This document shows positions 23,754-33,548 of a DNA stretch of 64,000 bases, piece by piece. A model generated the notes under the pieces. The model saw only the letters and a program-made list of their open reading frames with translations, was not told the DNA's origin and did not search any database. The DNA comes from Mesorhizobium mediterraneum (lineage in GTDB: Bacteria > Pseudomonadota > Alphaproteobacteria > Rhizobiales > Rhizobiaceae). The position numbers were made by a program, and so were the translations under genes. The number at the start of each line of letters is the position of its first letter. Position 1 is the first letter of the stretch. The stretch lies in contig NZ_NPKI01000051.1 in NCBI RefSeq assembly GCF_002284565.1, positions 59,103-123,102 of the forward strand. The letters are read 5' to 3'.

Positions 23754-24863
23754 GTGAGCGACATCGCGCGCCGACCAGCGAATTTCTCATTGAACGGCCC
23801 GCGGCTGGCGACCCCAACTGGGCTGGTCGGAGGCAAACAAGAGCCAGCCTGGCTCTATGTCACCAAACTGACACCTGTCCCGGTGCAGTTTCCGAATACG
23901 CGACCACATTTCGCTGATCGGGGGCAAAGACTGGAACCGCCAATCAACACGAGACCGAGTGTCGCGTGGGTCGCGGCATCGTCCATTGCGACAGCCATCA
24001 TCGTTGCGTTGGCCGCCTGGTATTTCTACGGCAGCCGGGCAATGCCGGGCTCTGGGCCGGCTTCTGTACTGGTCTCCGGGCCGGTTACTGGCGGTTCACT
24101 GCAAATAATGGGTTCCGAAACGATGCGGCCGGTCGTCACGGTCTGCGCCGAGGCATTCATGGCCGACAATCCCGAGGCCGACATCATCGTGCGCGGCGGC
24201 GGCTCCGGCGACGGTATGGCAGCGCTGCTCCACGGCATGATCGATATCGGCATGATCTCACGGCCACTGTCGCCGAAGGAGATTGGGTTCGCAACCGCGA
24301 AAGGTATCGATCTGACGCAGTTCGAGCTGGCGCTGGACGGCGTTGCTATCGTCGTGCACCGAACCAACCCGCTGCGCGAAATCGATGTCGATCAGCTCCG
24401 CGCCATCTGGTCCGGAGATTTATCGCAATGGCGGGAGCTCAGCGGCGGCCCCGGCGAGATCCAACCACTTGCCCGCGCCAAAGGGTCTGGAACCGAGGAG
24501 GTGTTCGCCGAGCGGGTATTGAAAGGACAAAGGGAGGGTGTGGCAAAGGAATTGCCAACAAACGAGGCCATTGTCGCCGAGGTCTCCGCGCAGCCGAATG
24601 CTATCGGATACACCGGCCTCGGAGCGCTCCGCAATGCCTCGGACCTCGTCCATGTCCTGGCCATACGCAGCCAATCTTCCTCGGTCTTGCCGAGCGCCGA
24701 TACGGTGTGGTCAGGCAGCTACCCGCTGACACGCGCCTTGCTTTTGATCAATCCGGGGACGCCGTCGGGACTTGCCGCCTCGTTCATCGCGTACACCGGC
24801 CCCGCCGGACAGGCCTTGGTGAAGCGCGCCGGCTATGTCGAGATCGCGGCGGGCGAGCCATGA
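23754..24863 (+). CDS. Membrane-anchored PstS-like periplasmic binding domain protein
   Basis: 369 residues. A cytoplasmic N-terminal stretch of about 65 residues, one transmembrane helix (about 70-92, VAWVAASSIATAIIVALAAW), and an extracytoplasmic PstS-type phosphate-binding-like domain (LQIMGSETMRPVVTVCAEAF, RGGGSGDGMAALLHGMIDIG, VHRTNPLREIDVDQLRAIWS, KGSGTEEVFAERVLKGQREG, LLINPGTPSGLAASFIAYTG). SGSE/T and GSGT-like loops are where phosphate would bind. The start is uncertain: GTG 23754 is used, with TTG 23727 possible. It overlaps the channel gene by ATGA, so translation is coupled. No pst operon nearby. Confidence 0.75.
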   Translation: MSDIARRPANFSLNGPRLATPTGLVGGKQEPAWLYVTKLTPVPVQFPNTRPHFADRGQRLEPPINTRPSVAWVAASSIATAIIVALAAWYFYGSRAMPGSGPASVLVSGPVTGGSLQIMGSETMRPVVTVCAEAFMADNPEADIIVRGGGSGDGMAALLHGMIDIGMISRPLSPKEIGFATAKGIDLTQFELALDGVAIVVHRTNPLREIDVDQLRAIWSGDLSQWRELSGGPGEIQPLARAKGSGTEEVFAERVLKGQREGVAKELPTNEAIVAEVSAQPNAIGYTGLGALRNASDLVHVLAIRSQSSSVLPSADTVWSGSYPLTRALLLINPGTPSGLAASFIAYTGPAGQALVKRAGYVEIAAGEP

Positions 24864-25966
24864 GCGCGCGCCGGGTCGTCGGTTTGGCGGTCGGCGTGCT
24901 CGCCTGGGCATTCTCCATGCCGGCGCTCGCCGAGCCGCGGGTCGAGGATTTCCGCGTACGCAAGCTCGTCGTCGGCACGATGCGGGTGCCACCCTTTGCA
25001 TCGCGCGGCGATGATGGCGTATGGAGCGGCCTGAGCATCGAGCTCTGGCAAAAAGTGGCCTCGCAATTGAACCTTGGCTATGAATTCCGCGAGTTCGACT
25101 ATGATCCCGATGCCATGGTCCAGGCCTTGCAGACCCGCCAAATCGATCTGGTGGTCGCCGCCATGCCGGTCACGACGGACGGTGAGGCGCGCTTCGATTT
25201 CTCGCATGCCTACTTCGCCGCGGGCGTTGGTGTCGCGGTGCGCAGCGAGCCAACCGCCGGTATCCTGGCGACCCTGCGCAGGCTGTTTACCTGGCAGTTG
25301 CTTGTTCCAATCGGCGGCCTCGTGGGTCTACTGCTGCTTGTCGGCACGTCGTTGTGGCTGATCGAGCGACGCCGCAATCCCGGCCATTTCGATCCCCGCA
25401 TGATGCAGGGCATTGGCGATGGCATCTGGTGGGCCGCCGTGACGATGACGACGACCGGCTATGGCGACAAGACGCCGATCACCTGGCGCGGCCGCGCCAT
25501 CGCTCTTGTCTGGATGTTCACCAGCATTTTCTGCATCGCCACCTTTTCGGCGACGCTCGCCTCGTCTTTGGTCGTTGGCCGGCTTAAGAGCAGCGTTGAC
25601 GGTCCCGAAGACTTGCCGCGAGCCCGTGTGGGAACAGTGGCGGGTACAGCCGGCGAGTTGTGGACCAAGGCGCAGGGCCTGAAGGTGCAGACCTACCCTT
25701 TCCTGATCCAGGCCAGCAAGGCGCTCAAGCGCGGTGAAGTGGAGGCGCTGGTGGTGGAGCGCGCCATCCTTGGACACATGATCCAGGAATACCAGTGGAA
25801 CGACTTGCTTATCCTGCCGCAAACCCTGGCGGTCCGCGACTACGCGATCGCCATTCCAAGCGGCAGCCCGCTCATGGAGGACATCAACCGCGCCGTGCTG
25901 ACGGTGACCCATCATCCCGATTGGAAAGAGCTCGTGCATCGCTACGTCGGCCAAAGCGAACCCTGA
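24860..25966 (+). CDS. Prokaryotic glutamate-receptor-type potassium channel (GluR0-like)
   Basis: 368 residues: Sec signal peptide (1-25, PALAEP), ligand-binding lobe S1 (about 34-140, LVVGTMRVPPFASRGDDGVW, IDLVVAAMPVTTDGEARFDF), transmembrane helix 1 (about 146-168), pore loop with TMTTTGYGDKTP (about 195-206), transmembrane helix 2 (about 212-236) and lobe S2 (about 245-360, VGTVAGTAGELWTKAQ, EALVVERAILGHMI). This S1-M1-P-M2-S2 order and the TTTGYGD selectivity filter match bacterial GluR0-type channels, i.e. a ligand-gated potassium channel. The ATG overlaps the stop of the PstS-like gene. Confidence 0.9.
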   Translation: MSARRVVGLAVGVLAWAFSMPALAEPRVEDFRVRKLVVGTMRVPPFASRGDDGVWSGLSIELWQKVASQLNLGYEFREFDYDPDAMVQALQTRQIDLVVAAMPVTTDGEARFDFSHAYFAAGVGVAVRSEPTAGILATLRRLFTWQLLVPIGGLVGLLLLVGTSLWLIERRRNPGHFDPRMMQGIGDGIWWAAVTMTTTGYGDKTPITWRGRAIALVWMFTSIFCIATFSATLASSLVVGRLKSSVDGPEDLPRARVGTVAGTAGELWTKAQGLKVQTYPFLIQASKALKRGEVEALVVERAILGHMIQEYQWNDLLILPQTLAVRDYAIAIPSGSPLMEDINRAVLTVTHHPDWKELVHRYVGQSEP

Positions 25967-26108
25967 ATTCGGAATGACCGAGGGGTCCCGGCCGACCGAA
26001 GCCGGCGATGCGATGCGGGTTTCTCTCCTACACGGATTTCTCTCGCCGATAAATTCGCCCGCCGCCTCGTGCCGTGGATTTGGACCGCGAAGAGACCGTC
26101 GCTCTGTT

Positions 26109-27074
26109 TCAGATGCGGCCGGCAGCGACAAGCACGGCCCTGTAGCGGCGCGCAAACCTGCTCGACGGGCGGCTCAGATAGCCGGACGCCGCAATATCCC
26201 AGCACGCGCCCAGTTCACGATCGAAAGCCGGCGGCTCGAATTGCTGCAGGCCGCTGCGGGGATAGATCGTGAACTCGCCGAACACCGGCTCTCCGCCGTC
26301 TTCGTAGAAATCGACTCGCATCATGTCGAATTCGCCGCCCAGTATCTCGGCAGCCTCGACCATGCGCGAAAAGCTTTGCGGCCGGGCAATTTCCAGCGAC
26401 GCGTCGATGCCGCCCTGGACGACTGCCAGCCGGCGCCAGTCGCGATCGAAAAGTGCCGTCTTCCGCACCGTCGAGCGGAAAGACGTGACCACGACAAAGG
26501 CGACACGGCCGGCAATCACGTTGAACTTGTAGTCGATGGGCTGATAGTCATGATCCTTGCCGATCAGCGTCTCGACGAAAACCTGCGGCTTGATGTGGGC
26601 ATAGCCGCGCTCCAGCTTGCGGCTGCCATAGGTCTCGGCGAGGTGCCTGGACATCTCGGCAATGATCGCGTCCCGATCGGCGGTTGCGGGGTCCGGAACG
26701 ACGGCATTCATGTTGCAGCCGTGATTGCATTTGACGATGTATGGAATCGTCAATTCGTCGAAGGGGATTTCGCGCGGGTCGTCGCCGCGCCACAGCACCG
26801 CCGGGACAAGCAGCCAGGGAAGCCGATCCCGGACGAATTCCTTGGCTTTCAGCTTGTCGAGCACAATCGCAAACCGCGGATCGTCGTCGAAAATCTTGCG
26901 CCAATGGATCTTTTCCGTGAAGGTCGCCGGGGCAGCAAAACTGGGCAGATGCCGCATCCTTTCGGAGAAACGCTGGGTCAGGCGCCGGTAGCTGACCAGC
27001 AGCGCGACATTCAGGACCAGCAGCAGCGCCATCGCGCCAACCCGCTTCAGCGAACCCAGCTTTCCGGCGCTCAT
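26109..27074 (-). CDS. TupA-like ATP-grasp protein (teichuronopeptide/polysaccharide type)
   Basis: 321 residues. An N-terminal membrane anchor (about 12-31, VGAMALLLVLNVALLVSYRR) is followed by the TupA-like ATPgrasp region: TFTEKIHWRKIFDDDPRF, the nucleotide-binding PYIVKCNHGCNMNAVV, VFVETLIGKDHDYQPIDYKF and MMRVDFYEDGGEPVFGEFTI, then RSGLQQFEPPAFDRELG. Enzymes of this family usually attach amino-acid or sugar acids to polysaccharide; here there is no glycosyltransferase neighbour. Start 27074 (MSAGKLG) is preferred to a GTG at 27098. Followed after a 41-bp gap by the Nudix gene upstream in transcript order. Confidence 0.8.
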   Translation of the reverse strand: MSAGKLGSLKRVGAMALLLVLNVALLVSYRRLTQRFSERMRHLPSFAAPATFTEKIHWRKIFDDDPRFAIVLDKLKAKEFVRDRLPWLLVPAVLWRGDDPREIPFDELTIPYIVKCNHGCNMNAVVPDPATADRDAIIAEMSRHLAETYGSRKLERGYAHIKPQVFVETLIGKDHDYQPIDYKFNVIAGRVAFVVVTSFRSTVRKTALFDRDWRRLAVVQGGIDASLEIARPQSFSRMVEAAEILGGEFDMMRVDFYEDGGEPVFGEFTIYPRSGLQQFEPPAFDRELGACWDIAASGYLSRPSSRFARRYRAVLVAAGRI

Positions 27075-27115
27075 GTTTGCCGCGCCCCTTCGCTGCACCC
27101 AGATTCCGGCACGGG

Positions 27116-27694
27116 TCAGGCCCGGATCAGGTTCAGCTTCAGATGCTGGATCAGGATGATCGTCTTGGCATCGATAATGCGGCCGTCGTAAATGCCGGCC
27201 AAAGCCTCATCGAGCGGCATTTCCAGAACCTCGATGTCCTCGCCTTCTTCCGGCGCGCCGCCGCCGTCCGAGATGCGGTCGGCGGGCGAGTAGCGCGCGA
27301 TGAAGAACCAAAGCCGCTCGGTCACGCTGCCAGGGCTCATATAGGGCGCAAACAGCCGTTCAACGTCCTTCAGCCGGTAGCCCAGTTCCTCTTCCGCCTC
27401 CTTGCGGATGCAGGTTTCCGGATCGTGTTCATCGAGCAGGCCGGCGCAGGCCTCGATCAGCGGCTCGCGGTGGCCGGTGACGTAGGCCGGGTAGCGGAAC
27501 TGCCGCACGAGCAGAACCGTCGAGCGCTCGGGATCGTAAGGCAGGATCACCGCCCCGTCGCCGCGATCGTAGGTCTGGCGGATCTGCGTCTCCCATTGCC
27601 CGTCACGCCGGCGATAATCGAGGACGGTCTTTTTCAGGACGGCCCAGTCGTCGGAAAGGATTTCCTCCGAACGGATGCGAATGCGATCTTCCAT
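27116..27694 (-). CDS. Nudix hydrolase, NudK/GDP-mannose pyrophosphatase-like
   Basis: 192 residues. Nudix box ACAGLLDEHDPETCIRKEAE followed by EELGY near residue 83, with the R-E-A-x-E-E-L-G core. The preceding VLLVRQFRYPAYVTGHREPL and following YMSPGSVTERLWFFIARY fit the ADP-ribose/GDP-mannose pyrophosphatase group. Start 27694 (MEDRIRIRSEEIL); longer frames run through the family B repeat and are rejected. The TupA-like gene follows at 41 bp, so the two can share a transcript. Precise substrate uncertain. Confidence 0.88.
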   Translation of the reverse strand: MEDRIRIRSEEILSDDWAVLKKTVLDYRRRDGQWETQIRQTYDRGDGAVILPYDPERSTVLLVRQFRYPAYVTGHREPLIEACAGLLDEHDPETCIRKEAEEELGYRLKDVERLFAPYMSPGSVTERLWFFIARYSPADRISDGGGAPEEGEDIEVLEMPLDEALAGIYDGRIIDAKTIILIQHLKLNLIRA

Positions 27695-27723
27695 GACGGA
27701 CTCCGTGCTGTCGGTGGCGAGGA

Positions 27724-27827
27724 CTACAGCGCCGCGCGTCCTCTTGGACGCGCAAAGGACGCTGTAGCACTTTTGATCTGCGCATGATCCTTTCCGAAAA
27801 TCGGAATTGATTTTCGGGGTCATGCGC
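27724..27827. repeat. Interspersed palindromic repeat, family B (inverted copy)
   Basis: CTACAGC...GCTGTAG (27724-27767) with internal CGCGTCC/GGACGCG, then GCGCATGATCC...GGGGTCATGCGC (27780-27827). Module order and orientation are the reverse of the copy at 2231-2335. Located just upstream of the Nudix start. Confidence 0.8.
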
Positions 27828-27953
27828 TAACCGCGAACCGGCCTTTGCGCAATCCCGGCAGCCATTGGTCCAGAGGTGCGCTTCACCGCCTCGTGTATGG
27901 CGCAGGCGCAATCCACTGCCTAAATAGCGGCAGCCCCTCCCCGGAGTTTTTTG

Positions 27954-29057
27954 ATGACCACATCCCTTTTCCAGCCGATCACGCTTGACGGCCTCACCTT
28001 TCCCAACCGCATCGCGGTGGCGCCGATGTGCCAGTATTCCGCCGATGACGGGTCCGCCAGCGACTGGCACCTGTACCACTGGATGAACCTGGCGATGTCC
28101 GGCGCCGGCATGGTCACCGTCGAGATGACCGACGTCGAGCGGCGCGGCCGCATCTCGCATGGCTGCCTCGGCCTTTATTCCGACGACAACGAGGCAGCCG
28201 CCCGGCGCGCGCTGGATGCCGCCAAGCGCGTCGCCGCCCCCGGCACCAGGTTCGGCACGCAGCTTGCCCATGCCGGCCGCAAGGCTTCCAACCAGAAACC
28301 GTGGGAAGGCGGCGGACCGCTGAAGGCCGATCAGGACCCGTGGCCGATCGTGTCTGCCTCGGCAATAGCTTACGACACGGGCTGGCAGGTGCCGCGGGCG
28401 CTGGAGGATGAGGAGATCCTGCACATCATCGAACGCTTCACTGATGCGGCAAGGCGGGCCGAACGTGCCGGTTTCGACTTCATCGAATTGCACGCAGCCC
28501 ATGGCTATCTGATCTTCCAGTTCCTGTCGCCGCTTTCCAACCAGCGCACCGACCGCTGGGGCGGCTCGCTGGAAAACCGCATGCGTTTTGTCGTCGAGAT
28601 CGCAAAGGCGGTGAGAAAAGCCGTCCCCAAGCTGATGCTTGGGGCGCGTCTGTCGGTCAAGGAGTGGGTCGATGGCGGCTTCGATGTCGAGGACGCGATC
28701 GAAGTGGTCAAGGCGCTGAAGGCGGAGGGCGTCGCTTATCTCTGCTGCTCGAGCGGCGGCAATTCGCCGTTGCAGAAGCCGCCGACAGGCCCGGGCTACC
28801 AGGTGCACCTGGCGGAAGCCGTGCGCAAGGGCGCTGGCATCCCGACGCGGGCCGTCGGCCTGATCGACGATCCGAAGCAGGCCGAGGCGATCGTCGCCGA
28901 AGGCCGTGCCGACATGGTGGCTCTGGCCCGCGCCTTCCTGGCCGACCCGCGCTGGGCGTGGCGCGCCGCGGCCACATTCGGCGAGAAGATCCACCCGGCG
29001 CCGCAGCTTGCCCGCTCGGTGACGACGATGCAGCACTGGATGAAGGCGGCGGGCTGA
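27954..29057 (+). CDS. NADH:flavin oxidoreductase, old yellow enzyme family (YqjM/NamA-like)
   Basis: 367 residues, an FMN-binding TIM barrel. Landmarks: FQPITLDGLTFPNRIAVAPM then CQYSADDGSASDWH (YqjM class Cys), FGTQLAHAGRKASNQKPWEG, the catalytic HAAHGYLIFQFLSPLSNQRT and the FMN-phosphate region MVALARAFLADPRW. The CQYSA motif and HxxH pair place it with thermophilic-like OYEs that reduce activated alkenes. Start ATG 27954, with a TTG directly before it. It is followed by the DUF982 gene on the same strand. Confidence 0.93.
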   Translation: MTTSLFQPITLDGLTFPNRIAVAPMCQYSADDGSASDWHLYHWMNLAMSGAGMVTVEMTDVERRGRISHGCLGLYSDDNEAAARRALDAAKRVAAPGTRFGTQLAHAGRKASNQKPWEGGGPLKADQDPWPIVSASAIAYDTGWQVPRALEDEEILHIIERFTDAARRAERAGFDFIELHAAHGYLIFQFLSPLSNQRTDRWGGSLENRMRFVVEIAKAVRKAVPKLMLGARLSVKEWVDGGFDVEDAIEVVKALKAEGVAYLCCSSGGNSPLQKPPTGPGYQVHLAEAVRKGAGIPTRAVGLIDDPKQAEAIVAEGRADMVALARAFLADPRWAWRAAATFGEKIHPAPQLARSVTTMQHWMKAAG

Positions 29058-29170
29058 CCGCCCCGTTTCCACTGGCTGCGGCCCCAATGACCGCGGCCCC
29101 ATTAATCGCGGCACTTGAGACCTTTGCGCCGAGGCGTTGCAACCAAATCGGTCGCTCCGCGTTGCCGGCG

Positions 29171-29479
29171 ATGATGGACAACAAGCCTTTTGAAAAGCCG
29201 GTCGTGGTCGAGCTTGGCCATGTCGGCAAATACCGTGAGATCCGTAGCACCCAGGAAGCAGCGGAGTGCCTGATGACGGTCTGGCCACTCAATCGTGGTC
29301 CTCGGCATCGCGATGCTCTCGACACTTGCCTAAAAGTGCTGGAGGGTTATCGTTCGACAGCGGATGCGCGCCGGGCATTGGTCGAGGCCGCGAAGGAATC
29401 GGACGTGCTGGTTCCCGACGAGAGATTGTCCGACGGCAAGCTGCCCGAACGCAAACTGCCCGAAGACAAACTGCATTGA
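29171..29479 (+). CDS. DUF982 domain protein
   Basis: 102 residues of the rhizobial DUF982 family: FEKPVVVELGHVGKYREIRS, TQEAAECLMTVWPLNRGPRH and a CLKVLEGYRSTADARRALVEA helix. The C terminus ends with a charged, repetitive tail with KLPERKLPEDKLH. Start 29171 or 29174 (two ATG codons). DUF982 proteins are small, often plasmid or repeat associated in rhizobia, and of unknown role. DUF2188 follows after 31 bp. Confidence 0.85.
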   Translation: MMDNKPFEKPVVVELGHVGKYREIRSTQEAAECLMTVWPLNRGPRHRDALDTCLKVLEGYRSTADARRALVEAAKESDVLVPDERLSDGKLPERKLPEDKLH

Positions 29480-29510
29480 GCAGACGGAGCTTTTTCCACC
29501 GGAGGATTTC

Positions 29511-29750
29511 ATGGCGAAGCTGACCTACAAGATCGTCGAACATGACGGGGGCTGGGCCTACAAGGTCGGCGCGACATTCTCGGAAACGTTTCCTACTCAC
29601 GAGGACGCGCTGCGCGCCGCCGAGATCGCTTCGGCCGAACAGCAGGTCGCCGGCACCACGGACGGCATCCAGTACGAGGACGCCGACGGCAAATGGCACG
29701 ACGAGCTCGCCGATGGCCGGGACCGGCCGCAAACCGAAGTTTCCGATTAG
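29511..29750 (+). CDS. DUF2188 domain protein
   Basis: 79 residues. Fits the DUF2188 pattern (LTYKIVEHDGGWAYKVGATF, SETFPTHEDALRAAEIASAE and a C-terminal IQYEDADGKWHDE). Start ATG 29511 with GGAGG 6 nt upstream, strong. Soluble, no known function. Probably cotranscribed with the DUF982 gene 31 bp upstream. Confidence 0.85.
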   Translation: MAKLTYKIVEHDGGWAYKVGATFSETFPTHEDALRAAEIASAEQQVAGTTDGIQYEDADGKWHDELADGRDRPQTEVSD

Positions 29751-29923
29751 GCTGGCGTCGTTGCTGATGGCTTCTCGCACCTTCGGTTTTGGGAGCTGGG
29801 GCTTGGCAAGTTATTCTCTTGCTCCGATCCCGGACATGACGAATCTCAGTCCCGTTGGGAACGCTCACGATCAGGTGCGACGAAGAAGAGCGCTTGCCAC
29901 GCAGCCGCTTTACAGGGCGGTCT

Positions 29924-29935
29924 GGTAGCGCTACC
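29924..29935. promoter_or_regulatory. LacI-type operator upstream of the sugar ABC importer
   Basis: GGTAGCGCTACC is a perfect 12-bp palindrome (inside TCTGGTAGCGCTACCGTTTC), the common half-site arrangement for LacI-family repressors in rhizobia. It is 107 bp before the start of the importer ATPase gene. No LacI-family gene is in the window, so the repressor must be elsewhere. Site seen, role inferred. Confidence 0.6.
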
Positions 29936-30041
29936 GTTTCATCATCGCGCGTGACCAGGGAGGAGCTTGGGAGCTGCCGCGGGCCAGTTAGGAAAGCGGT
30001 TTCCTTCGAAGACGTCGCAGGAAGCATTCGGGAGGAAATCG

Positions 30042-31130
<1,089 letters not shown>

Positions 31131-31164
31131 GAACCACGGCAACGAATAACAGGAGGAAACGAGC

Positions 31165-32490
31165 ATGAAATTCACCAGACGTGACGTGATCCGCACGACC
31201 GCCGGCGTGGCGGCGGGAGCCTTGGGAAGCCGGTTCGTCGGCTCTGCCGCCTTTGCCCAGGAGGAGTTGACGTACAAGCCCGAAGACGGCGCGAAGCTGC
31301 GGATGTTGCGTTGGTCGCCCTTCGTGCAGGGCGATGAGGATCAATGGCTGGCCAACACCAAGCGGTTCACCGAGGCGACAGGTGTGGAGGTCCGCGTCGA
31401 CAAGGAAAGCTGGGAGGACATTCGCCCCAAGGCGGCGGTCGCCGCCAATGTCGGCTCCGGTCCAGATCTCATGTTGGTCTGGTTCGACGACCCGCACCAG
31501 TACCCCGACAAGCTGCACGACGTCACGGAACTGGGTGAGTATCTGGGCTCGAAATACGGCGGCTGGCACGACGGACCAAAGCAATATGCGACGCGGGAAG
31601 GAAAATTCCTCGGCCTGCCCCTCGCCACCATCGGCAATGCCATCGTCTATCGGGAAAGCTGGGTGAAGGAGGCCGGCTTCTCTGAGTTTCCGAAGGACAC
31701 TGCAGGCTTCCTCGAGCTTTGCAAGGCCTTGCAGGCGAAGGGACATCCGGCCGGCTTCACGCACGGCCATGGCGTTGGCGACGGCAACAACTACGCTCAC
31801 TGGCTGCTGTGGAGCCACGGCGGCCAGATGGTCGACGAGAGCGGAAAGGTGGCGATCAACAGCCCCGAGACCCTCAAGGCGATCGAATACGCGCAGGAAC
31901 TCTACAAGACATTCATCCCCGGCACCGAAAGCTGGCTCGACGTGAACAACAACCGCGCCTTCCTGGCCGGCGAACTGGGCGTCATCGCCAATGGCATTTC
32001 CGTGTATAACACGGCCAAGACCAACAAGGACAATGATCCGAAACTGGCTGAAATCGCCAAGGACATGCGCACGACCAGCCTGCCGATCGGTCCGGTCGGA
32101 AAATCGGTCGAGTTGTTCCAGGTGACCACGGCCGTGATCTTCGACTACACACCCTACCCCAACGCGGCCAAAGCCTATCTGCAGTTCATGTTCGAGGAGC
32201 AGCAAATGGCGGAGTGGATCACCTCCTCGGCCGGCTACTGCTGCCAGACGCTCAAAGCCTTCGACAACAATCCGGTGTGGACGGCCGACCCGAACAATGC
32301 CGCTTACGCCAAGGCCTCGGCGACGCTGCGTCCCAATGGCTATGCCGGGCCGCTCGGCTATGCCTCGGCGGCGACCATGGCCGACTATGTCCTGGTGGAC
32401 ATGTTCGCCAAGGCCGTGACGGGCCAGGCGACGGCCCAGGAGGCGATGGAAGAGGCGGAGAAGCGCGCAAACCGGTACTATCGCGTTTGA
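31165..32490 (+). CDS. Sugar ABC transporter substrate-binding protein (CUT1)
   Basis: 441 residues. The N terminus FTRRDVIRTTAGVAAGALGS has the RR motif of a Tat signal and a cleavage region SAAFAQ near 31. The mature part is a class I sugar-binding fold (LRMLRWSPFVQGDEDQW, KAAVAANVGSGPDLMLVWFD, EGKFLGLPLATIGNAIVYRE). The sugar cannot be read from sequence. 34 bp after the ATPase gene, preceded by AGGAGGAAA. Confidence 0.92.
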   Translation: MKFTRRDVIRTTAGVAAGALGSRFVGSAAFAQEELTYKPEDGAKLRMLRWSPFVQGDEDQWLANTKRFTEATGVEVRVDKESWEDIRPKAAVAANVGSGPDLMLVWFDDPHQYPDKLHDVTELGEYLGSKYGGWHDGPKQYATREGKFLGLPLATIGNAIVYRESWVKEAGFSEFPKDTAGFLELCKALQAKGHPAGFTHGHGVGDGNNYAHWLLWSHGGQMVDESGKVAINSPETLKAIEYAQELYKTFIPGTESWLDVNNNRAFLAGELGVIANGISVYNTAKTNKDNDPKLAEIAKDMRTTSLPIGPVGKSVELFQVTTAVIFDYTPYPNAAKAYLQFMFEEQQMAEWITSSAGYCCQTLKAFDNNPVWTADPNNAAYAKASATLRPNGYAGPLGYASAATMADYVLVDMFAKAVTGQATAQEAMEEAEKRANRYYRV

Positions 32491-32596
32491 TCACAGCCGA
32501 GCCGGGCAGCGCAACCGCGCTGCCCGGTCTGGTTCCTGAAATCGCGTGGCGGCCACTCAGGCCACCATGCCACCAGACCTTATGAGGAGCCGTCCC

Positions 32597-33547
32597 ATGG
32601 CCGTGTCGTCCGCTGCCGTTCAGCCGCGTCCGTCGATCCTGTCGCGGAGCCTGTCGCTCTTGGCCGACAGCCGGAACGCGCTTGGCTTCGGCTTCATGCT
32701 GCCGGCGGCAGCGCTGCTGCTGGTCTTCCTGACCTATCCGCTCGGGCTCGGCGTCTGGCTCGGCTTCACCGATGCCCGCATCGGCCGCCCCGGTATCTTC
32801 ATAGGCACCGAAAACTATCAATATCTGTGGGATGACGCCGTCTTCTGGCTCTCCGTCTTCAACACCTTGCTCTACACGATAAGCGCCTCGATCCTGAAGT
32901 TCGCGCTTGGCCTCTGGCTGGCGCTTATTCTCAATCAAAACCTTCCCTTCAAATCGTTCTTCCGCGCCATCGTCCTGCTGCCGTGGGTGGTCCCGACGGT
33001 GCTGTCGGCCATCGCCTTCTGGTGGATCTACGATTCGCAGTTCTCCATCCTGTCCTGGGCACTTATGGAAATGGGCCTGATCGACCATCGCATCAATTTC
33101 CTCGGCGATCCGGAGAACGCGCGCGCTTCGGTTATCGCGGCCAATGTGTGGCGCGGCATTCCGTTCGTCGCCATCACGCTGCTTGCCGGCCTGCAGACGA
33201 TTCCCCAGTCGCTTTACGAGGCCGCCACGCTCGATGGCGCCAGCCGCTGGCAATTGTTCCGCTTTGTGACGCTGCCGCTGCTGACGCCGATCATCGCCAT
33301 CACCATGACGTTTTCGGTGCTGTTCACCTTCACCGATTTCCAGCTGATCTACGTGCTGACCCGTGGCGGACCGGTGAATGCCACCCATCTGATGGCGACA
33401 CTGTCCTTTCAACGCGGCATTTCGGGCGGCCAGCTTGGCGAGGGCGCCGCGATTGCGGTCGCCATGATCCCGTTCCTGCTGGCGGCGATCCTGTTCAGCT
33501 ATTTCGGCTTGCAACGCCGCAAATGGCAGCAGGGCGGCGGAGACTGA
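32597..33547 (+). CDS. Sugar ABC transporter permease 1 (MalF/UgpA-like)
   Basis: 316 residues, six transmembrane helices. Contains the EAA loop SLYEAATLDGASRWQLFRFV and FVTLPLLTPIIAITM. Start ATG 32597 (MAVSSAAV) has GAGGAG at good distance; ATG 32582 is an alternative. Second subunit permease follows 1 bp after the stop. Confidence 0.93.
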   Translation: MAVSSAAVQPRPSILSRSLSLLADSRNALGFGFMLPAAALLLVFLTYPLGLGVWLGFTDARIGRPGIFIGTENYQYLWDDAVFWLSVFNTLLYTISASILKFALGLWLALILNQNLPFKSFFRAIVLLPWVVPTVLSAIAFWWIYDSQFSILSWALMEMGLIDHRINFLGDPENARASVIAANVWRGIPFVAITLLAGLQTIPQSLYEAATLDGASRWQLFRFVTLPLLTPIIAITMTFSVLFTFTDFQLIYVLTRGGPVNATHLMATLSFQRGISGGQLGEGAAIAVAMIPFLLAAILFSYFGLQRRKWQQGGGD

Positions 33548-33548
33548 C

